NCBI GenBank assembly: GCA_963662985.1
Contig: OY760067.1
Coordinates: 1,612,001-1,676,000, forward strand
Length of the DNA stretch: 64,000 nt
Direction of reading: 5' to 3'
From: G963662985 sp963662985
Lineage (GTDB): Bacteria > Chloroflexota > Anaerolineae > Anaerolineales > UBA11579
Under the pieces are notes generated by a model that worked only from the letters and a program-made list of their open reading frames with translations, made no database searches and was not told the DNA's origin. The position numbers and the translations under genes are program-made. This document shows, piece after piece, positions 43,357-52,536 of this stretch. The first letter of the stretch is position 1. Every line of letters starts with the position of its first letter.

Positions 43357-44469
43357 CTAATTACTAATTGGTAGATAAAACTCAAAAACAGTTCCTTTAT
43401 TTAAAATCGAGTTCACTTTGATGCGAGATCCATGTGCCTCGATAATTTGTTTCACTATTGTTAACCCGATTCCGGTTCCTCCGTTTTGTCTTCTTAAGGA
43501 ACTTTCTAATTGAACAAATGCTTCAAATATTAAGTCCAATTTATCTTCTGGAATTCCGATGCCATTATCAACTATTTGAAAATGTGCAAGATTTTGTTTT
43601 TTAGAAACTTTTAGTTTAATCATGCCATTTAATTTACTAAATTTCATTGCATTTTCCAATAGTTGATCAATCACCCATGTGATCTTTTCACGATCAGCAT
43701 TTATTTTGAGTCCATCTTCTGTGAATTCTGTAATAAAGTGAATTTTCTTTTCATTATTTAAACTTTTAAAATTCCTTTGAACATCACTGAGCATATCTTT
43801 AAGATAAAAAGCTTCAGGGTGAATGGTCATGGTGTTTTCTGCAAATCCATTGAATTGAAGGAGATCGTCTAATAGTAGCATAATGCGATTATTGGCTTTG
43901 ACGATGGTGTCTAAGGCCATGACCTGATCTTGGTTAAGCTCCCCTAAAGATTCATCACGGAGCAGATCAACATAGCCAATGATATGTGCCATGGGGGTGC
44001 GTAATTCATGAGAAATGTTAGCGATAAAATCAGATTTGAGTTTGTTCAGTGAGGTTAATTTATCTAACGCTTCTTGGAGTTCAAACGTGCGTGACAACAC
44101 TCTTTTTTCCAATTCAGCATTAGATTGACGTAAGGCATCTTGCAATTGGATGACTTGTTCAGTAACAGCTAAATCAAGTTGTTTTTTACTAATTGAACCT
44201 AAATGAACAAGAGCTTCTCCGAGGAGGACATCACGCCCATTTTCTCTTGCTTTTTTCTGGAAATGAATTGCTCGATCAATTTCGTCTTCTGTGACCATAT
44301 TCTTGGCAAGTAAGAGATCTCCTAAACGGGGGACTAACTGCTCAGGAGAAGATGGAACTCCACTTTCTTCTGCTGTGGTGGGAAGAACATTGCTAACGTC
44401 AGAATCGCAATAAGGACATTGATCGACGTTATTTTCAATAGTTTTTGAGCATGATGGGCAGGTTTTCAT
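43357..44469 (-). CDS. Zinc-ribbon / T2SSE-N-like / histidine kinase
   Basis: 370 residues. A zinc ribbon (C4, C7, C18, C21) is followed by a helical region (about 45-110: LGDLLLAKNMVTEDEIDRAI; LGEALVHLGSISKKQLDLAV) resembling the N-terminal domain of GspE/PilB-type secretion ATPases. A coiled coil then leads to a HisKA domain (H154, ISHELRTPMAH) and an HATPase (DNGIGIPEDK; NGGTGIGLTIVKQII). No membrane helix. First gene of the signalling operon. The T2SSE-N-like module fits with the CpaE-like protein downstream and hints at a link to a pilus or secretion machine; that link is inference. Confidence 0.85.
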   Translation of the reverse strand: MKTCPSCSKTIENNVDQCPYCDSDVSNVLPTTAEESGVPSSPEQLVPRLGDLLLAKNMVTEDEIDRAIHFQKKARENGRDVLLGEALVHLGSISKKQLDLAVTEQVIQLQDALRQSNAELEKRVLSRTFELQEALDKLTSLNKLKSDFIANISHELRTPMAHIIGYVDLLRDESLGELNQDQVMALDTIVKANNRIMLLLDDLLQFNGFAENTMTIHPEAFYLKDMLSDVQRNFKSLNNEKKIHFITEFTEDGLKINADREKITWVIDQLLENAMKFSKLNGMIKLKVSKKQNLAHFQIVDNGIGIPEDKLDLIFEAFVQLESSLRRQNGGTGIGLTIVKQIIEAHGSRIKVNSILNKGTVFEFYLPISN

Positions 44470-44536
44470 ATTCGATTGTCTCCTAATTCAAGTATACATG
44501 GAGAAAACATCCTTCGCAATAAATTAAGATAAAATT

Positions 44537-44565
44537 AAAAATGGGCTTATTACAAGCCCATTTTT
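44537..44565 (-). terminator. Terminator after the NeuB fusion gene
   Basis: Stem aaaaatgggctt / aagcccattttt with a 5-nt loop. Confidence 0.85.
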
Positions 44566-44587
44566 GAATTAAACCTAGAATTTGGAA

Positions 44588-46852
44588 CTAATACATTCCT
44601 TCGAGACGTTCCATTGCTTTCCAAAAGCCTTCGCCATCATTTTCATGACCTTGCCAAATTTCTGGAATGAACCAAGCATTGGGACAATATTCATCTAAGG
44701 CACGACCGAGAGCAACAAAATCAATGCCGCCTTCGTTGATTTGCAAGCCTTCTCCATCGACACCTTCAGAATCTGCAATATGTAAGTGGGCAGTGTAGGG
44801 GCCGGTGAGGGAGAGATATTTCTCCCAAGACCATTTGAAGTGGTTACAAGCGAGCTTGGCATGGCTGATGTCTAAACAAAGGCGATAGCCATAAGTTTCA
44901 CAGAATTCGACGGTGTCATATGGGTCGACAAATAAGTTCAAATAGAGCTGTCCGCCAAAATACCAAGGGAAGGGAGGTAGTGTTTGGGGGATGATTTCCA
45001 CACCAGTTTGATCTACTTCTGCTAAACTTTCGGCAAGTTGCTCGTAGCGAGCTTTGCGTTCGGAAGGATGCAACAAACGATCACGAGTGAAACCACCCAT
45101 TGAAGCAATGATGAAAGGTTTGGTGGCTTTGCTAAAGTGAGGTTTGAGGGCATTGGTGAGATCCACCACGCGTTGCAATTCTTTGATGGAACGAGCCCGA
45201 TGGGCTTTGTCGGGGTGAGAAGGGCTGAGGAGATGATCGCCAGCAAAGGTATCTGGGCTGTGAACTGTGTAGTTAAGATCATAGACTTCATCTTTTGCAA
45301 ATATGGTGTCTAAATCTTGATCCATATCTTTAAAGCTCAAATGGAATTCTAAAAAGTCCAAATTGGATTTTGCTGCCATTTTTTTATAATCATACCAACG
45401 GACAGGCACACCCCATGGACGTTTGATGTTGTAGTTACGTGCTTTGACAATGGTGTCTTCGCCGTCTTTGATATCTGCGAGATAGAAAAAATCACCGGCT
45501 TTAAAATCATGTTTGGCTTTTTTGCCAATGAGTTCGTTTTTATAGTTAGGTTGGAGGCCTCGTCCAGGGCTTTTGACATCTAACATGTCATCTGTGATGA
45601 TTTCGCCTGCTTTGAGATCTTGTTTGATGACAAGGCTTTTGGCCAGAGTGACACGGTTCATTAATTCACCTTGGCTGACGCGTTTTTCACCACCACCAAG
45701 TGATTCTTCGACTTCACGAATTTGTTTGATCATATCTTGGAATTCGTTGGGTTCGAGGCTGACTTTGTGATCGTTACCTTGCATATTACGATCTAAGGTG
45801 ATGTGTTTTTCAACAACGTTGGCACCTAATGCGATGGCAGCCATGACGACGTGATAGCCACGTTCATGACCGGAATAGCCAATGGGGCAATCTGCAATTT
45901 CTTGAAGACGATTCATATATTTAAGGTTGATATCTTTGAAGGGGGCCGGATAGGTGGAATTGCATTGCAACATCACATAGGGAGTGCCAAAGCGTTGGAA
46001 GATTTGGACTGCATCCAGGACTTCTTGCTCAGTGGACATGCCAGTGGAGCAGATGATGGGTTTGTTGGTTTTGGCCATTTCAATCAAAAGATCGTGATTG
46101 GTGAGATCTGCAGAAGCAACTTTATAGGCTTGCATGCCATAGTTTTCAAGGATATCTAAGCTGGTGACATCCCATGGGGTACACAAGGGCATGATGCCTT
46201 TTTCTTTACAGTAGTCAAAAAGCTCAATCATTTCTTCTGTAGTGAGTTGTGAGCGGGAGAGTACGTCGAGAGTATATTGGGAGCCAAGGTTTTCACTTGC
46301 ATCATTGGCATTGCCAGCATTGACGTAGAGGGCTTCCATGTCACGCATTTGGAATTTAGCGCAGTCTGCACCAACTTCCACACACACATCAATTAATTTT
46401 TTACCAGTTACAACACTACCATTGTGGTTAATGCCGATTTCGGCGATTACAAAGGAGGGATGATTTTCACTAATGGTGAAATCACCAATACGAACGCCTT
46501 CGTTTGGTTGTTTGAGACGAGCAATGCCTTTGGGACGCTTTTGATGATCTAAGATAGGAATGAGTTTTACTTTAGCACTTAATAGGGCTTTGATGGTTTC
46601 TGGCTCATCTGTTGTTTTTGCATAGACATAGTTTTTATTAAGAAGGGTGGAGATGGGTTGGGAGAGATCAATTTTTTCCTGTTTGACGGTCCAACGGAGA
46701 AAGTCACCTTTGGTGAACAAGCCTTGCATGACACCGTTAGCATCTAAAGCAAGGATGGTGGAGCCTTCAAAATCAATGATCTTGTTGATCGCTGAGACGA
46801 TGGATTCTTCTGCAGAGATCACATATTTTGAGTAATTTCGTTCTATTATCAT
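44588..46852 (-). CDS. CBS - NeuB sialic-acid-synthase - SAF - TIM-barrel fusion
   Basis: 754 residues. Residues 1-110: CBS pair (regulatory nucleotide-binding). About 120-390: NeuB-type synthase barrel with FVIAEIGINHNGSV, DCAKFQ, ICSTGMST, GYSGHERGYHV and EKHITLDR. About 400-460: SAF domain (AGEIITDDMLDVKSPGRG). About 470-754: a xylose-isomerase/AP-endonuclease-2-type TIM barrel (DLNYTVHSPDTF; LCLDISHAKLA; HLHIADSEG). NeuB condenses an N-acetyl-mannosamine-like sugar with phosphoenolpyruvate into a nonulosonic acid. No CMP-transferase or epimerase is adjacent. The C-terminal barrel could supply the isomerase or epimerase step. The product (sialic, legionaminic or other) is unassigned. Confidence 0.85.
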   Translation of the reverse strand: MIIERNYSKYVISAEESIVSAINKIIDFEGSTILALDANGVMQGLFTKGDFLRWTVKQEKIDLSQPISTLLNKNYVYAKTTDEPETIKALLSAKVKLIPILDHQKRPKGIARLKQPNEGVRIGDFTISENHPSFVIAEIGINHNGSVVTGKKLIDVCVEVGADCAKFQMRDMEALYVNAGNANDASENLGSQYTLDVLSRSQLTTEEMIELFDYCKEKGIMPLCTPWDVTSLDILENYGMQAYKVASADLTNHDLLIEMAKTNKPIICSTGMSTEQEVLDAVQIFQRFGTPYVMLQCNSTYPAPFKDINLKYMNRLQEIADCPIGYSGHERGYHVVMAAIALGANVVEKHITLDRNMQGNDHKVSLEPNEFQDMIKQIREVEESLGGGEKRVSQGELMNRVTLAKSLVIKQDLKAGEIITDDMLDVKSPGRGLQPNYKNELIGKKAKHDFKAGDFFYLADIKDGEDTIVKARNYNIKRPWGVPVRWYDYKKMAAKSNLDFLEFHLSFKDMDQDLDTIFAKDEVYDLNYTVHSPDTFAGDHLLSPSHPDKAHRARSIKELQRVVDLTNALKPHFSKATKPFIIASMGGFTRDRLLHPSERKARYEQLAESLAEVDQTGVEIIPQTLPPFPWYFGGQLYLNLFVDPYDTVEFCETYGYRLCLDISHAKLACNHFKWSWEKYLSLTGPYTAHLHIADSEGVDGEGLQINEGGIDFVALGRALDEYCPNAWFIPEIWQGHENDGEGFWKAMERLEGMY

Positions 46853-46965
46853 ATAATCGAAAATCCTTATTTATGCACATGTTAAGTAACATGAAGATTT
46901 AATCTTGCGCCGCTAATTATACTTCAAATAATTAAGAAATCTCGTTCTTTTAATCGAAATAAAAC

Positions 46966-46971
46966 TATAAT
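46966..46971 (+). promoter_or_regulatory. -10 element of lacZ
   Basis: TATAAT 31 nt before the ATG at 47003; no good -35. Confidence 0.4.
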
Positions 46972-47002
46972 ATAGGATAGACCCATGATTAGGAGCAAAT
47001 TC

Positions 47003-50000
47003 ATGAAATATCGAACACAGAATTGGCAAAACAGCTTAGTATTTGAAGAAAACAGACTTCCAGCGCATACCTATCATACAACCAGCCCCGATCATTGTGA
47101 AAAAGGTATAGATTTTCTTTCTTTGAATGGTAAATGGCGTTTTAATTGGAGTGCAACCCCGATAGAAACATTAGCGGGATTTGAAAAAAATGGATTTGAC
47201 GCCTCTACTTGGGATGAAATCAATGTGCCCTCCAATTGGGAATTAGAAGGATATAGCATTCCACAATATGTAAATGTGGGTCCAATGGCGGGATTGAGTA
47301 AAAGTAATATTCCTGAGATTGATGTAAATGAAAACGACGTAGGATGCTATCGAAAGACATTTGAAATGCAGCCTGATTGGCAAGGCAAACAAGTGTTTGT
47401 ACATTTTGGCGGGGTAGCATCGGCTATGTTGTTGTGGTGCAATGGGGAATATGTTGGGTATAGCCAAGATAGTATGTTGCCAGCAGAATTTGAATTGACT
47501 TCGTTTTTACATGAGGGAGAAAATCTTCTTGCAGTGCAGGTATACAGCTTATCAGATGGATCTTATTTGGAAGATCAAGATATGTGGCGCTTATCGGGCA
47601 TTTTTCGAGAAGTATTTTGTTTTGCAACAAATCAATTGCATTTAAGAGATTATCAAATCATTCCTGTGTTCAATAAAAATCTTTCAGAAGTAACGATCGA
47701 TATCAAAGGTATTCTTGAGAGTTATTTATCAGAAAAACAAGAGATTTCAATTGAGGTAAAATTTGTTTCACCAACCGGTGAAGAAAATATAGTAGCAGAA
47801 CAACTAAGTGCAGATGGGTATTCAAAAAATGTTTTCAAATTGCAGTTAAAAATTAAGGACCCAGCACTTTGGTCAGCTGAAATTCCATTGTTATATCAAT
47901 TTGATATTTTAATTAAAAATTCTAAAGGTAAGGTGATTGAAGAATTTACTCAACCTTATGGCATTCGAGAATCCAAGGTTGTGGGAAATGAATATCACCT
48001 TAATGGGCAACCGATTAATTTCTTGGGAGTTAATCGGCATGAATTACATCCAACCAAAGGACATGCGCTGACAAAAGAAGATATTGAAAAAGACCTTTTG
48101 TTATTAAAACAAAATAATTTCAATGCAGTTCGCACAAGTCATTATCCTAATCAACCCGTATTCTATGAATTATGTGACCAAATTGGTCTTTATGTGATGG
48201 ATGAAGCCAATGTGGAGGCGCATGGATGGCGTGAGAGTGTGCCCACTAACAAACCAGAATGGCGGGAAGCAGTGGTTTCTCGAGTGACGCGGATGGTGGA
48301 GCGAGACAAAAATTATGCTTGTGTGGTGATTTGGTCTTTGGGAAATGAAGCCGGCATGGGGGTGAATTTTATAGCAACGAAAGAAGCAGCTTATAAAATA
48401 GATGCGTCTCGTCCGTATCATTATGAGCCAGATCGAGAGTTGGTAGCCTCTGACTTTAATAGCATGATGTATCCAGGATTGGATAAGTTCAGAAGTGTAG
48501 TGGAAGGGATGCCGATTGCTGTGATGGAAGCAGATTCATTTAAGAAAATTATTTTTCCACCGACGTATAGCGCAGAGACATTAGCAAAAGCACCTTTTAT
48601 CCTATGTGAATATGCTCATGCGATGGGAAATGCGGTAGCGGATTTGCCGATCTATAAGGAATATTTTGAAAAGTACCCACAGCTTTGTGGCGGTTTTATC
48701 TGGGATTTTGCAGATCAAGCATTGGCTGTGATAAATGGAAATGGAAAGAAAGGATGGGCTTATGGGGGAGATTTTGGAGAAACAATCCATGATGGCAATT
48801 TCTGTAATAATGGTTTGGTAAACCCTGACCGTGAACCACATCCTGCTTTTTATGAAGCAAAGAAAGTATTTCAACCGCTAAAGATTGATTTGAATTCAGA
48901 AATTCCAGATGTGCTCCAATTACAAAATCTAAACTTTTTTAAGACTTATGAGAATTTGATCTTGATTTGGAAGGTGAAAACGGCACAAGAAGTAATCCGT
49001 GAAGGAACAAAACAAATTCATAAGGTTCTTCCCAGAGAAACAATCGAAATTTCAATGCTAGGAATTGAAGAAGTAAGCTCAACGATATATAAAACGGTAT
49101 TTATCTCAGTGGATGTCTATTGTGATGATGCTCAAAACGGAGCTAAAGAAAATTTGATTGCTTGGGAACAATTTGTGATTTCTTATAATCAAGAAGCACA
49201 AGAATCTAAAAAAGTATCCGAGCTAATGACTTTGTTGCCAAAAGTTCATTACCAACAAACAAAAGAGCAATTGGAATATGCGGCGCAAGACTCAAAATTT
49301 GTTTTTGATAAAAAATCAGGCAAATTAATCTCCTTTGAATATGCTGGAAAAGAATTGATAGAATCTCCACTAATCCCAAACTTATCTCGGGTCTATATGG
49401 GAAATGAGGTATTCCAGCCAGAAATGATGTCTCAGATCCCTGCGATTGCACGTCCTTTTATCAAAGAAAAGGATTGGCAGAAGATAGTTGAGACGAGTCG
49501 ATTAGCACGAATTCATGCTACGGAAACGGAAGATGGCGCACAGGTTTTACGTACGGCATTTTATTTGAAACTAAAAAAATCAATGTTTGCCATTGATTAT
49601 TTGATTGACAAAGATGGTTCATTGATGATTGTTTTGCAAGCTGCATTTAAACAATCTCCTCCTCGAGTAGGGTTGAAGTTGAATTTGGCACAAGACCTGC
49701 AAAAAGCGACTTGGTTTGGCCGGGGACCAATGGAGACCATGCGCAATCGAAAGACAGGTGGAAGGTTTGGAGTTTATGAATCTGATGTGGAAAATTTGAG
49801 TGCTAACTATATTCGACCTCAAGAAAATGGAAATCGCTCAGACGTATCATGGATGAATGTAGAAAACGAAGAAGGAATAGGGATTAGAATTGAAGCCATA
49901 CCGATTCCTCAACAAGAGTTTTTCAATTTCACTTTATGGGATTATGAAACAAAGGATTTAATAGGAAAGAAACATTTTTCAGAGGTGGAGCGTGGCGGAA

Positions 50001-50143
50001 AAGTGACATTGCAACTTGATATAGATCAACGAGGTACCAATGAATTGGGAGAAATGATTTTTTCCAACACGGATTATATGCTCCCAAAAAACTCGAATTA
50101 TGCAATGAAGATCAAAATTTCTCCTTTCAAACATAAAGATTGA
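47003..50143 (+). CDS. lacZ: GH2 beta-galactosidase, LacZ type
   Basis: 1046 residues from ATG 47003, chosen because AGGAG sits 7 nt before it; the ATG 18 nt upstream precedes that site. Family order: jelly roll, two immunoglobulin-like domains, TIM barrel (VNRHELHPTKGHALT...YPN), C-terminal beta-sandwich. Catalytic acid/base E449 (SLGNEAGMG) and nucleophile E536 (CEYAHAMGN). No signal peptide, so cytoplasmic. No transporter or regulator adjacent. Hydrolyses terminal beta-galactosides. Confidence 0.95.
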   Translation: MKYRTQNWQNSLVFEENRLPAHTYHTTSPDHCEKGIDFLSLNGKWRFNWSATPIETLAGFEKNGFDASTWDEINVPSNWELEGYSIPQYVNVGPMAGLSKSNIPEIDVNENDVGCYRKTFEMQPDWQGKQVFVHFGGVASAMLLWCNGEYVGYSQDSMLPAEFELTSFLHEGENLLAVQVYSLSDGSYLEDQDMWRLSGIFREVFCFATNQLHLRDYQIIPVFNKNLSEVTIDIKGILESYLSEKQEISIEVKFVSPTGEENIVAEQLSADGYSKNVFKLQLKIKDPALWSAEIPLLYQFDILIKNSKGKVIEEFTQPYGIRESKVVGNEYHLNGQPINFLGVNRHELHPTKGHALTKEDIEKDLLLLKQNNFNAVRTSHYPNQPVFYELCDQIGLYVMDEANVEAHGWRESVPTNKPEWREAVVSRVTRMVERDKNYACVVIWSLGNEAGMGVNFIATKEAAYKIDASRPYHYEPDRELVASDFNSMMYPGLDKFRSVVEGMPIAVMEADSFKKIIFPPTYSAETLAKAPFILCEYAHAMGNAVADLPIYKEYFEKYPQLCGGFIWDFADQALAVINGNGKKGWAYGGDFGETIHDGNFCNNGLVNPDREPHPAFYEAKKVFQPLKIDLNSEIPDVLQLQNLNFFKTYENLILIWKVKTAQEVIREGTKQIHKVLPRETIEISMLGIEEVSSTIYKTVFISVDVYCDDAQNGAKENLIAWEQFVISYNQEAQESKKVSELMTLLPKVHYQQTKEQLEYAAQDSKFVFDKKSGKLISFEYAGKELIESPLIPNLSRVYMGNEVFQPEMMSQIPAIARPFIKEKDWQKIVETSRLARIHATETEDGAQVLRTAFYLKLKKSMFAIDYLIDKDGSLMIVLQAAFKQSPPRVGLKLNLAQDLQKATWFGRGPMETMRNRKTGGRFGVYESDVENLSANYIRPQENGNRSDVSWMNVENEEGIGIRIEAIPIPQQEFFNFTLWDYETKDLIGKKHFSEVERGGKVTLQLDIDQRGTNELGEMIFSNTDYMLPKNSNYAMKIKISPFKHKD

Positions 50144-50193
50144 GAAAACAGGGTGCCTAAGATTAAGAATTTGATACTTTCGGACTTTGCTTA

Positions 50194-50222
50194 TTGGAGG
50201 CAGTTCGGGAGTTTGGTAAAAT
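50194..50222 (+). promoter_or_regulatory. Promoter of rubrerythrin
   Basis: -35 TTGGAG (50194-50199), 17-bp spacer, -10 TAAAAT (50217-50222). Confidence 0.6.
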
Positions 50223-50272
50223 AATAACGAAGAAAAAGTGCTATCAAAAAATCATTTTTTAAGGAGATAAAA

Positions 50273-50773
50273 ATGTCAAAATCATTAGATGGTCTGAAAA
50301 CTGCATTTGCAGGTGAATCTCAAGCAAATCGAAAATATTTAGCTTATGCTGCTCAAGCAGAAAAAGCTGGCTACACTCAAGCTGCCCGTTTGTTCAAAGC
50401 TGCTGCGGAAGCGGAAACGATTCATGCTTTGAATCATTTCAAAGCGATGGATGGCGTTGGTACAATTGAAGATAACTTGAAAGACGCACTTGCTGGTGAA
50501 ACTTACGAAGTTGAAGATATGTATCCTCCTTTCTTGGCTGCTGCTCAAGAAGAAGAAAATAAAAAAGCTGCTCGTACCTTCAATTTTGCTTTGCAAGTTG
50601 AACAAGAACATCAAGCATTATTCAGCGAAATGCTGGAAAATTTGGCTGCAAGCAAAGAAGATGATTTTGCTTATTATGTATGCCCCGTTTGTGGTTCTAC
50701 GCATGCGAAGAATGCACCCGACAAATGCCCTGTGTGCGGCGTGCCCGGTGAAAAATTCATCAAAGTGATGTAG
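50273..50773 (+). CDS. rbr: Rubrerythrin
   Basis: 166 residues: ferritin-like di-iron domain (EAETIHALNHFKAM; EQEHQALF, two ExxH motifs) followed by a rubredoxin-type Fe(Cys)4 domain (CPVCGSTH and CPVCGVPG). NADH-linked peroxidase that protects anaerobes from peroxide and oxygen. AAGGAG ribosome-binding site. Shares a bidirectional terminator with the metal importer. Confidence 0.96.
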   Translation: MSKSLDGLKTAFAGESQANRKYLAYAAQAEKAGYTQAARLFKAAAEAETIHALNHFKAMDGVGTIEDNLKDALAGETYEVEDMYPPFLAAAQEEENKKAARTFNFALQVEQEHQALFSEMLENLAASKEDDFAYYVCPVCGSTHAKNAPDKCPVCGVPGEKFIKVM

Positions 50774-50796
50774 TTTTTATTTAGAATGAAGAAGAG

Positions 50797-50822
50797 AAAA
50801 GACCTCCAACTGGAGGTCTTTT
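50797..50822. terminator. Bidirectional terminator
   Basis: Stem aaaagacctcca / tggaggtctttt with 2-nt loop between convergent rbr and the ABC permease gene. Confidence 0.85.
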
Positions 50823-51671
50823 TTAGTTTGAATTTTGTAAGGCTCTGCTTTTGAAACTGTGCACAATCCAGACGATGATGAAAATTGCAGATGTGGTGAG
50901 CACAATTGCGGCTCCGGAGGCGATGCTGAGATAAAAGGAGAGATAGAGGCCGATAATGCTGGCGAAAGTGGCAAATAGGGCAGCGAGCAACATCATTAAT
51001 GGTAAGCGTTTGGTGAGCAAGTATGCAGAAGCGGCAGGAGTGATGAGCATGGCGACCATCAACGAGATGCCGACTGCTTGCAGGGCGACGACGATGGTGA
51101 TTGCAATCAAGATGAGTAATAATTTGTCTAATAAACGAGCAGGTAAGCGAAGAGTGATGGCTAAAGTAGGGTCAAAAGACATTACTAAGAATTCTTTGAA
51201 GAAAAAGAATACAATCACGAGAATGATGGCACTAAAAATCAAGATCAATCGCAGATCGGCGTTGGTTACACCGAGAATGTCGCCAAAGAGGAAATGGGAA
51301 AGGTCAACGGTATAACTTCGGACGGTGGAAATCAAGGCAATACCTAAGGCGAACATGCCTGAAAAGATAACTCCAATCGCTGTATCTTCTTTGATACGGG
51401 TGGATTTGCTGATGGCATCAATGCCAAATGCTGACAAGATGGCAGCGCCTAATGCCCACCAAAAAAGCGCACCTGTGGAGGCACCACTTACGAGATAGCC
51501 GACTGCCATGCCGGGCAAGATGGAATGCGCAAGGGCATCCCCAAAGAAAGACATGCCTCTGAGCACGACATAAGTGCCAATCACGGCACCAACGATGCCA
51601 ATCACAATGGCGGCCACAAAACCGCGGAGCATAAATTCATATTGTAAGGGTTGGAGTAAAAAATTAATCAT
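50823..51671 (-). CDS. znuB: ABC-3 family metal permease (ZnuB/MntB-like)
   Basis: 282 residues from ATG 51671, which has GGAGGGG just upstream; an upstream ATG at 51698 is less likely. About 8 membrane helices with the family sequence VIGTYVVLRGMSFFGDALAHSILPG and LLDKLLLILIAITIVVALQA. Imports Zn2+ or Mn2+ with the ATPase and binding protein upstream. Overlaps the ATPase stop codon by 8 nt. Metal specificity is from the His-rich binding protein and nearby Fur/Zur gene. Confidence 0.9.
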   Translation of the reverse strand: MINFLLQPLQYEFMLRGFVAAIVIGIVGAVIGTYVVLRGMSFFGDALAHSILPGMAVGYLVSGASTGALFWWALGAAILSAFGIDAISKSTRIKEDTAIGVIFSGMFALGIALISTVRSYTVDLSHFLFGDILGVTNADLRLILIFSAIILVIVFFFFKEFLVMSFDPTLAITLRLPARLLDKLLLILIAITIVVALQAVGISLMVAMLITPAASAYLLTKRLPLMMLLAALFATFASIIGLYLSFYLSIASGAAIVLTTSAIFIIVWIVHSFKSRALQNSN

Positions 51672-52518
51672 GAGAGTCCCCTCCGCAACAACTGTCATTG
51701 ATAGCTATAGTGGATTGTTGGGCTTCGTCTAAGATGACATGTAAGTGATTGCCATAGGCTTGGGTTAAGTTTTGGGCTGATAAGGTTTGATCTGGCTTGC
51801 CATAGGCGATCATATCTCGATTGAGAAGCAATACTTTTTCAAATTTTTCAGAAGCCATATTGAGATCGTGCAAGGTGACCAAGACGGTGACATCTTCTTT
51901 TTTTAGATTATCTAGAATGGAGAAGATGGTGTCAATGGTGGTGGTGTCTAAGCCAGTGAGAGGTTCATCCATCAAGACCAGTTCAGCTTCTTGCGCCAAA
52001 GCACGGGCGATGAACATGCGTTGTTGTTGTCCACCAGAAAGTTGGCTGATCTGACGTTTTTGGAGGTGATCCATACCGACAGTTTTGAGTGCGTCTGTGA
52101 CGATGGTCTTATCTTTTTCGCTAGCATTTCTAAAAAATCCTATGCGGCCAATTCGCCCCATCATAACCACATCCCAAACGGTGACAGGGAATTGCCAATC
52201 GACCGTGCTTTTTTGCGGAAGATAGGCGATGCAGATATGTTCATCTGGTTTTTGACCAGAGATGGCAATGGAACCTTGGGTGGGGCTGAGCACACCGGCG
52301 ATACTTTTTAGGAGGGTGCTTTTGCCAGCGCCATTGGGGCCAACGATGGCAACACGTTCCCCTTGTTCCACATCAAAGGTTGCTGCACGCAGGGCAAAGC
52401 CACTTTCATAGGTTATGCCTACATTTTTCAAACTTAACAAAGGGACATCCGCATTATGCGGATGCCACTTTTTGTTTAAATGTTTTTTTGTGTCACGAAT
52501 TTCTTTAAGAAAAGTCAT
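51664..52518 (-). CDS. znuC: ABC metal-transport ATPase (ZnuC-like)
   Basis: 284 residues: Walker A GPNGAGKSTLLK, Q-loop region LPQKSTVDW, signature LSGGQQQRMFIARAL, Walker B LVLMDEP. A 25-residue N-terminal extension precedes the ATPase. The C-terminal tail SCCGGDSHD is Cys/His-rich and might bind metal. 18 nt after znuA; coupled to znuB. Confidence 0.92.
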   Translation of the reverse strand: MTFLKEIRDTKKHLNKKWHPHNADVPLLSLKNVGITYESGFALRAATFDVEQGERVAIVGPNGAGKSTLLKSIAGVLSPTQGSIAISGQKPDEHICIAYLPQKSTVDWQFPVTVWDVVMMGRIGRIGFFRNASEKDKTIVTDALKTVGMDHLQKRQISQLSGGQQQRMFIARALAQEAELVLMDEPLTGLDTTTIDTIFSILDNLKKEDVTVLVTLHDLNMASEKFEKVLLLNRDMIAYGKPDQTLSAQNLTQAYGNHLHVILDEAQQSTIAINDSCCGGDSHD

Positions 52519-52536
52519 TAATTCCTACGATTCTAA

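Noticed and set aside
44588..46852. Complete sialic-acid biosynthesis locus
   Set aside because: Only the NeuB-type enzyme is present; no epimerase or CMP-transferase neighbours.
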